Positions 12,601 through 24,600 of a DNA stretch of 64,000 nucleotides are shown here, in pieces. The notes under the pieces were generated by a model. That model saw only the letters and a list, made by a program, of their open reading frames with translations. It was not told the DNA's origin and did no database searches. Every line of letters begins with the position of its first letter. The first letter of the stretch is position 1. The DNA comes from Pipra filicauda (Eukaryota > Chordata > Aves > Passeriformes > Pipridae). A program made the position numbers and the translations under genes. The stretch is from contig NW_024105087.1 of the NCBI RefSeq assembly GCF_003945595.2, forward strand, positions 5,089,001 to 5,153,000. Direction: 5' to 3'.

Positions 12601-15600
12601 AGGGACACGGCCGACGTACCCACAGAGTGAGTAACAGCGGCTTCCCCCTCTCTCCCTCCCACCCAGGTGGGCCAGCCACATTTAGTTGGGGATAACCAGT
12701 CCCTTGCTTGTGGTTGGGAATGTTCAGACCAAGACTGTCCTACATTTCTTGTGGGGGTGGGGAAAGAGGCTCTTGAGGCGACATTCTGAGGTTGTCATTT
12801 CATGGTGGGGTTCAGACATTAAACACCCTCTACAGTCAAACACTGTCTCCTCTGCTGAGAGGGCGTCTACCCACAGCTTAGACTCACTCCTCAGCTGGCC
12901 CTTCCCAAGGGTGTGCTGGGGTCAGAAAGTCCAAAGCCTGAGACCTGGAAAAGCAGCACAAAGAGGGACACAACTCATCTGTGTGCAGCTGGTCCATCCT
13001 TTCTTGTTGTGACTCCATGAAGATGGGAAAGGGGATGAGGAAATGAGGGCAGTACTAGAGTTGAGTGAGGAAGGGGGGGCAGAGCACTGACACTCGAGGC
13101 AGGGATTAAAAGTACAGATGTGAGAGAGGAAAAATGAGCATAGATGAGCAGGACAGGTAGTAAAATTAGGCTGCAGGGCCTGCAGTGAAAGGTTGTGAGC
13201 TTACCCTCACTTCCAGAGTGTTGTTCATTTCCTTGGCCTAGGATTTCCCTTTGTGCAAACCTAGGATGGGGCTTTCCCTTCCCTGAGAGACACTGTGAGG
13301 ATTGCAGTGGTCCAGAAGAACAGCAGTGTCCATGTGCCCCAGCCCCACCCCAGGTGACACAGTGGCTCTGGGCCAGAGACTGTGTGTGGGAGAACAAGAG
13401 TCCTTACAGCCAAGGCAGTCCTTTCTGTGCCTCCCTGCTCCCAGTTGCAGGCTGGGGTTTTAAGCAGTCCTACAAGTGCAGGCAGAGTTGTGGGAGCCAG
13501 GATTTGGCTGGGCAGGTAAGTGGTTTGAGGGATTAGGGGCATGAAGAGAGTGAGGTGAAGAAGGAAGCTCCTCTGTTATGAACTCACTGACTGAATGTTT
13601 TCTCTCCCTGTTTGTAGCTTATCAGGCCACACAGCAGTACTCCTCTGGAACAGGGGGACCAGCTCTCTATCAGCCTCAGCAGCCTATCGCTGTCCCTGCT
13701 TCAGCCTCTTACCCGAACCCTGCCCCTAACACCGCCCCTCCCTACCTGCCCTCTGCCCCTGCCCACCCCATGCCCTCTCCGCTGTACCCCGGGCAGCCTC
13801 AGCCCTCCCCGACAAGCTTGAATCCTGTCTCTTCCTTCCCTGTTCCTCCTTCTGGCACATCCTTTCAGCATGGCAGGCCAGGACCTCCAGCAACTTCTGT
13901 GGCTTATGCATTACCTACTGGACCAACAGGTACTCTGCCTGCAACCAGTGACCTTCCTGCATCCCAGAGAACAGGTCTGCGCTTGGACAGGGGGGCAGGC
14001 AGGGAGGGGGGAGAGGGTTTTGGTCTTTACTCACTCAGTTCAGTATGCACCTTTTCCTTGTGAATGCTCTGTACAAAGGTTGCTTTTGCTTAGAGATCGG
14101 TTCAAAGCATTTCTAAAGCACATCATCATCCCTGTGCCTCTGGCAGTGGCACAACTGCGTTGCCGCAGCGTGAGCAGTCATCTTTCTCTTGCGAGTCAGA
14201 CCTTGCCACAGTCACAGAGCTTTTTGTCTTGCCCAAGACAGGAGGCTACAGCAGTCTTGTTATGAGGCTGTCATATGCCATGGATGGATAGTTGCACAGC
14301 TTTAACCTTGTGAGGCTGGCATCAAATTCTGCTCTGTGGATGGAGAGTAGAATACAAAAATGAGCAACTTTTCCCTAATAGCCGCAGACAAGATGATCCC
14401 AATTCTCCTCGCACAATGATTTTGCAAATGTGATTTGTCCCTGTGCCCCTGGTTTTTGAGCAGCCTTTCAAGCCCGAGATTGGCAGCATATTTAATTCAA
14501 ACAGCATTTCCTGTGGCATCAGCTCACTTTCATTATTTTGTTCCTAACCACTTAGTGCGATGGAATTGCTGTAGCTGTGAATGCCTTAAAAGATAATCAG
14601 AAGTGATTTAGAAATGCTTTTACGTGTCTTTCTTGGATGTCAATTAAAAGCATGTGTGTGTGGCTGGCACGTAGGAGCATGTTTGAGCATGCTTGGTGAG
14701 GGAGCACTCGCTGAGGTGGGGGCTCCGTGTCTGCTCGTGACTGCCTGGATGTCACTGTTTGCCGCGGGACAGTGACCTCGCTTGCGGTAACAAAGCTGTC
14801 TCTTCACTTAGCAGCCTGTGAAACAGCAGCTTCTCATACATCAGACAGTGCAGGAAGTATGAGCAGTCCTTTGATAAACTTGGTCATAAACACACTTCAC
14901 ATCTAGGTGCTCCAGCTGAAGTGTCAAGGACCGGATCTGGGGAGTGGAGGGAATATTAGGAAAGATTTGAGAAGTGTTTTGGAGATGAAAGCTCTGCTGA
15001 TAGGCTCTAATAAGCCCACTGTGATTCCCCCTCTTGTTTTAAAAGTTCGTTGGTTTGAGGCAGTGCAGAAAAGGCATTTTGCCTTTGTCTTGACAACATG
15101 AGTCCTATGAGTATGTGTTCCTGGTGTCCTTCAGGCTGGCAGCTCACACCTCTCATGGCATTGCCTTCACACATGCCCTCATGTTTTGGGGAGAAAGAGT
15201 CTTTTGCTCTGTTACTAGGACTGGTGTAGGGCTGCCAGAGTTGCAAGGGGAGAAAAGGCCTTTTCCCTCCATAGTGCAGCCAGATTTGGTGCCCTCTCTG
15301 TACTGTGACCTCTCCCAACCCCTTGTTACAGGGCATGTCAAACTTGAATCTTTAAGCCAGAGGAATTATTAAATTGGACAGAGAAAGATGTATTGGTTTC
15401 TGGGCCTGGGATGTTAAGCAGCACATTGTAATGCAGACAGCATAGCTTCTGCACCTCCAGATAAATGGCGGGAACAAAAAAATTGTTCATTCTTATCCAT
15501 TTTACTACTCAGCTTGTGTCACTGGCAGGCACTTCAGATCTACCACTATTTAAGTTTCTTGCAGTGAAGTGACATAGTCCATGTGGTGTGCTCAGAGTGG

Positions 15601-18600
15601 GTGAAGCTCTATACTTTGGACAATAGAAATTAGGAACATTAATGACAATACTAGTTGATTTGTAAAATGGCATAATCCACATAGACTGTAGTCTAACACA
15701 TCGTATGTCATTTTAAAAAAGAGGAGTTGAACCAGTCCTTATCCACATTGCCTGGCCAGATTTCCTTTCAAAGTTGTTCATACCAGGCTTTTTATAAAAC
15801 CTTCTGAGACCTATCAATGCTGCTTATGTTTTTCCCAGCAGTTGTGGTGAGAAGGTAGCCAGTATACAGTGGCAAAAGCTCAAGAACCCAAACTTGGGCA
15901 TCATCTCTTATTTCTGGCAAACAGCAGCCTTAGGCTGAAATGCAGAGGTGGACTCCAGGGCGTGGCGAGGTGCTGAGGCCCGGATGGCTCATGAATGTGG
16001 GCACACGAGTGCTGCCTGCAGCTGGAGAACTATGGAAAAAAAATAAAGGGTGTCTGAAGAGCACGCTCTGTTCTCTTCCAGTGTTTGGATTACGCCTTTC
16101 AAAAAGCATACAAACAAGAAGGAAAAAAACCCTTGTTTTTTAAGTGGAGAAATGACAGCGATCATGCTTAATATTCTTAACCACCAACGTATTTTCTGAG
16201 CAGCTGCACTGGTTAGTGAAGGATGCCTTGGCATGAGATCCTGCAGAACCACAGAAATCTGCAGCTAGAAGTAGATGTCACCTGTAACACCGTGTTCTAG
16301 TGCACAGCATATAGTGATGCTGATCTTGGCATTGAAGTGGTGTGCTTTTGTGTGTGGTGATAATCTAATCTGGGAACATCATGTTTCACTTTGTAAACGT
16401 GACTCATTTAAAGGGAGGGGTACGGGAGGAAGGAAAAAGATCTCAAATGTGAAGTCTTGAAAAGCACCCGACCTTTGAACTGGCTTGGATTTAAAGATGC
16501 ACTTAAAGAAACATTTCTATAAATATCTTCTAGTTTTTTGAAATGCATGTAACGTCAGTCTGTTAAGCTGTGCTTGAAGCTTCAGTAAGCAAGAAAAGCC
16601 CACATTTATTTTCATTTTCAACCTCTCTCACTTTTTGTGATAGATCTTTGAACCTGCTTTCAAGGGAGTTTTAATTTTCAGCATCTTGAATCCTGTTTGA
16701 AAATGTGATAGGCCAATTCTTAGCTAAAGTAAGGGTTTGCACTAAAACCGTAAGCCCATCAGACCAACCCCAGGGACAGGAGTTATCTCATCCCCAAAGT
16801 TCCTCTTCTATTTGAAATGGTGAAGGCTTTATTGGCTGCGTTTTTCATTTGGATTTATTGCTCAGTCTGAGCTGGCAACGTGTCATTTTGTTTGAGTGTA
16901 AAGCTGCTGTGTGAACATACTTTTATTGCTGGGCTGCATGCGGTTGAGACTGTGCCTTGATTTGAGAAAATACTTGGATATCCACCTTAAAGTCAAGTAC
17001 TTGCAGCATCTCTTGAAAAGCTTTCTGGAACCGTAAAACAATGTTGAGAAGTTTGCTGCTGAGAATAATGGTCTGTCGGCTCCACTGGAATAGAAAATGA
17101 GAACACCAGAGATAAGAAAATGAGCCAGAACTCTGCAAAATTTGTTAAAAGAACTAGAAACACTGATTTACTGCATGGAAAGAGCAACAGGCTCGTTTTT
17201 GGGGAAGGTGGACAAAAGCAATTCCACGGGGTGGTTTGAACAAATGATTTGTCTCTAAATTGACATTGTAATCAGTTTAGGTGTTTTTTTTTTCCTCATT
17301 GAAACTAATTTGCTACTCAAAAATTGCAGACCAATTGTTTTATTATTTTTGGAGAAAATCTTTTTTTTTTAGTTGTCTTTGCATTTTATCTGCAGAAAGC
17401 CTACCAGCTCAAGACCAGGCCTCTCCCTTCGCAGGTGAACTAGGTACCACCTAACCTGAAAATAATTACAGCCACTACGTGAAATTAATTGAACAGACAT
17501 CAATTATGCATATGTTCTTCAGAGAACATTAAGTGTGATGCTGTTTGCCAATTAATCAAATCAATTTTTAATTCCTTAATTAAAACCAATAACAACATAT
17601 CTGGAATTTTTAACCACAGAAACAAATTCTAGTTTTCCTTTTTTAAAGGAAATTATTCCAGGAAATTAACAGTGGTAGCAGCCTGGGATATTTTCCTAAT
17701 GTGTTACCCCTATCAGCACTGCAGCAGTTAGACTCCCTGTATCTGAATACTCTGCAGTTTTCTGGATAGGGAGGAATAGAGGAGCCCTGGGGGCACATGG
17801 CTGCCAGGAGATGGCACTGCCTTTGGTTAAAGAGAAAGCAGAGGTGAAAATGGTTCTAAATTGTTTTTCATTTACCCCTTTTACATACTCTGGATGTGGA
17901 ACTTGTTTAACAGAACATCGGGAGCAAATTCTGCAGTGACGTTAAGCTGTGCTGTGTAAGGTTGAATTCATCATCTGCTAAGTGAAAAACACTGTGGTGA
18001 AAAAGTCCATTGAGCAGGGATTTGGTTTTGTTGGCTTTTTGTGGCTTTGTGCAATAAATCCTGATTATTCGGCGAGGCCGCGGTAATGCCGGGATGTGAT
18101 GCTGTGGTCCTGATTACACGTGCTCCATGATGAGATGGGGAGCTGCTTCTAATGCACTAATGTGAGCTTTGGTGTGCAAATCTTGCAGCTGCACAGAGCC
18201 TGGGAGATCACAAGGTTTGGTACGGAGCAACACCCCAGACTTGGAATGAATCTGCTCGGACATCCTCTGTGCTCCTTCCAGTTTCAAACAAATTGCCTTT
18301 GGTGCAGAAAGCTAGATCTTTTTCACCTTGCTCAAGCAGCTCTGCTCTGATTTTGGGATACAAAGCTCCCAAAAACATGCTGTAGCTGGCAGGAGAGACC
18401 TGGGGGGTTGACTCTTTTGTGTTTCCAAGGTGGCTGGGTGAATCTGGCCTGAAATGTTTGCCTCTTACACCTCTTCTTTCTGTGTGGTGTTGCTGGGGAA
18501 CATGTCTTAACTGCCATGTATAAATGTCACGTATAAGCTCTCTTCACATATACAGTCTGTGTAGCAGAGCTGTGTTTTGGGCATGGCAGGCCCTTTTCAA

Positions 18601-21600
18601 GGGGCATGTCTGCTCAAAGTTGGTTTTTTTTTTATTATTTCTGCAAGAAAAGAAAAAGTTAATAATTAAGTTATTAACTTGAGAACAGTTGGTTAAGATC
18701 CCAAGCATGCCCAGTGGGTGCAGAGCCCAAAGGGTCTGATGGCAGGGGTGTTGGGAGGCTTGGCTGGCACAGGAGCTGTTCTAGCCCTCAGGGAAGGGCA
18801 GGAGAGGGCAGGCTCTGCTAAGGCCCTGCCAGTAGAGCCGTGGCAGGGAGCTGGCCCAGCTGAACTCAAGAAGGCGTCACTGCCTTCCTCCAAGGTACTT
18901 ACAGTCTCTGTTTTCTTTCTGTCCTAGGACCTCAGAATGGCTGGAATGACCCTCCCACCCTGAACAGAGCTGCCAAGAAGAAGAAGGTACTCTAGGAAAT
19001 AGTGCCTCAACACAATTGAGTGCTGGTCACTTGAAAAGCAGTAATTTTAAGCTGCTCCTGGGAAACTTCTTGGCAGGAGAGGGAAAGAGAAGGGTTAGCA
19101 AACAAAAGCTTCACCTCATGAGCAGAAATGGCTTTTATGACTCTCCAGTATGCATTATCTCACTCAAAATATTTAAGCCTATAAAGAGATGGTGTTTTTC
19201 TGCTAAAGTTGTGGTTGTTAGTAACAACATTGATCCTGGTTTAAAGGAAATGCTTCTGAATGTTTTCATCTGCAGTAAAGCAGATGAATTTTGCAAGAGA
19301 CGATACTTAGGCAAAGTTATGAGGCTGTGCAAATTGTTATAGATTATTGACTTTGCTGGAGCTGAAAGCAATTTATCCTGATTAAGGGTCTGACCCTGAG
19401 AGGTCTGTTGAGAGTAAGACAATTTTCATGATGGAGATAATGTAGTTTTGTAAAACGGATTTAGATTGCAGCAGGGCAGAATAACTGGGGACACTTGGCA
19501 CAGAGCAGAGTGAGACTTTTCCTCCCCTGGTGCTGCTGTAGTCTGGAATATCTCCACAGCAGTTAGTGCCTTCCACTGTTCTCTGATCCTGGTGCATTTG
19601 GGAAGCAAGAGTTAGTCTAGAGCATGTAAAGTGTGGGGAGAACAAAAAAAAAGTTAGAGCAAGCAAGGGAAGATCTGAGTGAAGGTGAATGCAGAAGTCT
19701 GCCTTAGCCTTTGGGTTTTGGTCTCTGCAGCTCAAGATTAAGAAGCTTTTGGAGGCTGGATCAAGGACGCCTTGTGTGCTCCTGACTGCCCCAGTGCGGG
19801 GACGTTTGTCCCACGGCAGCCTGCATGCTGCCTTTGGGGCTTCAGGCTCTGAAGGAGAAGAAAGAAAGTTGTCAGAGAGAGTAACTGCTGGACCTGAGAG
19901 CTCAAGAAGCAGCCTTCTGCAAACAGGGTTTTTGTTACTGCAGCGTGTGTGTGTGTCACAGCCACAATTCCTGCCATAGCCAAGGCTTGAGGGTTGGCTC
20001 CCTTCTAAATGAGGAGTCACGCTTGTTCCCTGTTGGGTATTTAACGAATCTGTCAGTCGTGTTTCTGTTTGTTTCCCTTCTGTCCACTGTCTGAGGGGTG
20101 GTTTAGGATATTATAAAATGACTCACCACATGGACTGTTATAAAATAGAAACATCTGGCATTTCAAGCCGTAATTTTCAACTGTTTTCTTCCTAACTAAG
20201 AACTTATTCACCACTCAAAAGTTTATTGCTGTGATTCATTGCATTTATAACTGACTTTGGTGCTGGATTGGGAATATTTTTTTTGCTGTCCCAAACCACT
20301 CACTTAATTCTAGCATCACTCGTTCAGGGTTCTGTAATCTTTCCTTTTTTCCATGCACACCTCAAGACGTGCACATTCCCATGGAAGCCCTTTCTTTTGT
20401 TTGGATTCCTGTATGATGCATAGCAGAGGCCAGTAGCTCATTTTGTTGTTTCTTCCCTCTACCAAATGTTTCTGAAAAACCCCCTGTGTAAAGACTGGCA
20501 GATGCTTAGGGATGAATCTGAAACGCACCCATAATCTGTCTTAGCACAAACCTGTGTGCCAGAAGCTTGAAAGGCTTTCAGAAGCTTTATTGGAGCATGT
20601 TGCTAGCTGTGACCTACGTACTGCATGGACAAAAATACACCCTTGGAAGTGAGACACAAAAATCTAAATATAACGACCCAATAGTAAGAATAGATGTAGG
20701 TGTGGGTTAGTTTTCTCTTCTAATAGTGCTGGTCTGCCAAACCTCTGATTTGTGCCCTTGGCAGAGGGAGAGTAGCTCTGATCTTGACATGGCTGCACCC
20801 AGTTCTTGTGGCCAGGGGCAGGCTGGGATGGCTCAAGGCACTTATTACTGTGCAGCCAGAGGAATGGGTTTGTTTAGGCAGAGTGAAATCCTGTTATTTG
20901 TATATCCAGAGCTCTCAATTACTGTGGGGTGGGAATTCTGTAAGAGCTGGGCATTGTGCTCTGCCTGCAGCAGCCACAACAACATAAATGCACTGTTTGT
21001 TGGGTTTGGTTTTGGTTTTTTTTTTTCTTCCCCAGGTCCCTGATAACTTCCTGCCCCCGGTTCCCATCACTTCCCCCATCATGAACCCGCTGGCGGATCC
21101 GCAGTCTCAGATGCAGCAGGCTCCAGCTCCAGCACCTCCCACCGGTGCCCCCACCTTCCAGCCTCCGCACCTGCCGGCTGGGCCACTGCTGCAGGGTGGC
21201 TACCCACCTGCTTCCCTGCCACCTGCTGCTTCCAAACCCAGCACGGAGGGGGCCCCCGGGGCCCCAATCGGCAACACCATCCAGGTAACAGCCCTGGCAC
21301 TGCATGGCTTTGGTTTGTCCATCAGCAGAGCCTGGCAGGGTGGGATCCTGTTGGCCAGGCATTTCCTGTACCTGCAAAGTGTACTGTGGAGTTTTTAGTC
21401 ACTAGCGTTGTGCCATGCTGGCATCGTGCTGCTGTAATCTCCACCTGGATCCCACCTTTTTGCAGTTAATGCTATAGTCAGTATGGGCCAACAACCTGCT
21501 TCCTTCTGCAGCTTCACACCTTCCCAGAGGGAGCAACAGCAGGTGCTGATAATGTCACCTCCACACACCCACAGGGAAGAAACAGGAATTGTGCCAAGCT

Positions 21601-24600
21601 AACTAATGATGCCGCTTGGTTTAGTCAAAAACAACGTGTGGGTACAGTGACCTGGAAAAGCCTCACCTGTTCTCTGTTTCTCAGCATGTGCAGGCACTGC
21701 CAACAGAGAAGATTACCAAGAAGCCCATCCCTGAGGAGCACCTTATTCTTAAGACAACGTTTGAAGCTCTTATCCAGAGGTGCCTGCTGTCCGCCTCCGA
21801 CCCGGTAGGTCACTGTGGTATTCCCAGAGTACCCCTGTGTGTGGGTGAACATGCTGGTACCTGTAGCACAGGTACCTCTCAGCCTCTCTTTTGGTCCCTC
21901 TAAAGGCTGCTTTGAGCAGCCACAAGCAACATGTGGGAAAGCCATATGCACACAGGGTGTGGACATCTGAGGTCAAAGCATAGTCCAGCTGCTGAGCACT
22001 TTGACTCTGGTCCTTACAGCCCTCAGCATGGGCAGAGCCTGATGATGAGCTATTTATGAGCAAGGAATTAACCCACTGCAGCCCCCTATATTGCTCTCTT
22101 CAAGGAAGAAGGGTTGGAATTGGTTACAGTTAACGTTTTGATGTTGATGGTTAAAAAAATTAAAAATTCTGAAACCTTCAGAGAGAGAGCTGTTGGTCTT
22201 TCTGTCAAGTGATCCCTGTGGAGGCATGTCCTGTACATTTGCTTAGCTGCTTCTTATAATTCAGAGCAGGAAGCAGCTGGTATTATGCCAGGTCTGGGCC
22301 GAGGCTCACATACGTGAGTACATGCCTCAGATTTTGATCTCTGATTTGTGATTTCTGATAACAAACTCATTTCAAAAGGAAAAAAAGACTAGCAGAGAAG
22401 TGGAAGGTTAACAGCTTTAACACAACCACTGGAGCTGGGTAGGAAAAACATTTCCTGTGCCAGCCAGCACTTTGTAAATGAGCCATCCCTCTCAGAGCTT
22501 CTCATTTATTTCTGGTGGTCAGTAAATAACATGTCACTCCAAAGCTCAGATGCTGACTGTTCAGCTCGTGCCTGCCACATGCTAAAAGATGGTACTGGTG
22601 GTGTGCAGAGGGCTTTGTGCACTAAATGTGCTTGCTTTAGCAGCACAGACTTGTGCTCCTGTTATGGAGACTGGGAGCTGAGCTGTCTGAGGGCTCTGTG
22701 GCAGTGGCTGTGGGGGTATATTGGGCATTTGGTGTCACTTCTGCCTTCTGCCTGCTCTACGGTTTCAGCTGCCTCTGTAGTTTTGACTTGGCATTTGCAT
22801 GTATGTACTCCTCCTTTCCCCTGTGTGTCTCAGTCCAGCAGTTTCAGGGTGGGCTCACCCACACACTCCTTTTGCAGAAGCTTTTTGAGGCCATAGGACA
22901 GACCTCAAGGTTCATTCAATTGCTCAAAACCCTTTCTTTAAAGCTTAGAGTACATATATGTATATAGTGTATACTGCACACTCTTTGACTTTCTCTTCCT
23001 CTGAGTGCCCCTTCTCCCAGACAAAGAAGGCAAAAGCATTCTGCTTACATCTGCACCTAGGGATTGCTTTTCTGCTCTGCCAACACGTTTTGCTTGCTTC
23101 TTGTTAAGTCTCTCTGATTTTCTTAGGCAGAGCAAGTATTTAAGTACAGGGAGATGAGACACCACCCTGGCTGTACACATCAGTCATTGTCAGAGCAAAT
23201 GCAGGCACTACTCGTTACATTCTAAAGGGGAAAATGGCAACAGGAAGCAGAGAGTGAGGAGGACAACCAGTTTGCACTTCCACCTCATTTCTTTGGCTGG
23301 AGAGATGTCCTGTTGTTTACTAGACACAATTTATTCTTCTTTGTCCTAGCTGACCATCTGTAAAATGAAAATAGAGTGTTCTCCTGTTTGCAGGTTTTGA
23401 AACAAATGCTCTGAAGTCATGTATCTGAGAGTTTGCCAGTCCAAAAGAACCAGCCAGTTTATCTGCTCCTCCTGGGGTACCTTTTCCTTACCTATCTCAG
23501 TTCCTTGACAGCATAACTGGCGCTGAGGAGTTTTCCACACGTAGCCCGAGATCCATGTGCCATGTTCTCCTTTATGTCCTCTGCCATCTGAACAGCTTCC
23601 CCTAATTTCTAGCACAGCAGGCGGCCATCAGCCTGTGTTCACCCTTGAGCCAGAGCATTCTCATAGACTTTATTTTCTCTCTGGACAATATTTAATCCAG
23701 AGAAATGTTTCCAGTTGCCAGGGAAAACGGCACTATGCTAAGTGAAGATGGATTGATATGCATACTGATTTAGGAGGAAGTTCCATTACTCTTGTGCACT
23801 GATAGCATTTCTGCCACTGCTGGCCACCAGCTTTCTTGTGCTCCTGCAATTGTAACCCTGATGCTTTATCACTGTTTTATTACTCTGGATTAAAATGTAC
23901 ATTTTCTGTGGATGTTGGTTTAAAAAAAAAGGTGAATAAAAATGCATTTCTTCAGCAGCTGCTGCTGCAGGTGGAATATACTGGGGTTATTTTAAGAACC
24001 TTTGGTGGCAAAGTAATTCCAGGTACATCAGTGGGTGGATTATTCTGTAAAAGTCATGGAAGCACAAAGGATCTGTAAGGACATTTTGGTTAAAGCTATT
24101 AGTTTTTCTGTTGATACTAAAAACTTATAGACAAACTCCCAGCTTTACTAATCACATGAGGAAAAATATAATTAGGATTTTCCATAAATGATGACTGAGT
24201 TGCACTTACTTAGACTTGAGTATCTGCATGTGCCCTTAAGCTCTCATTGACGTTGCTGGATACATGATTCCAGTAAGAATTTTATCCAGTTATAATGCTT
24301 TGCCAGTGAACCATAGAAAAATGTGCTGCAGCTCAGAATTCTGTCACTTTTGTATCAGCTAAACCAGTGGGTTTTGCAAATGACCAGTGGCTTTTGGGGT
24401 GCACCTCTATAATTTACTGTTCTCTGTAGCAAACTAGGGCAGTTACATATGGAGAACTACAGCCATATATCTTGTGGTCTTTCCTAGCAAAATCTGGGGA
24501 GAAAAGTACAGAACAAAGAATTCAAATGATGTGTTAGGAAAATGCTGTTGAGGAAGGAATTTGATGTGTCACATGGATCTCTTCACAGTGATAATCAGAT

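Noticed and set aside
19382..20020. 212-codon minus-strand open frame in a SEC31A intron
   Set aside because: Low-complexity Ser/Leu/Pro-rich product with no recognisable domain, antisense in an intron and without splice partners.
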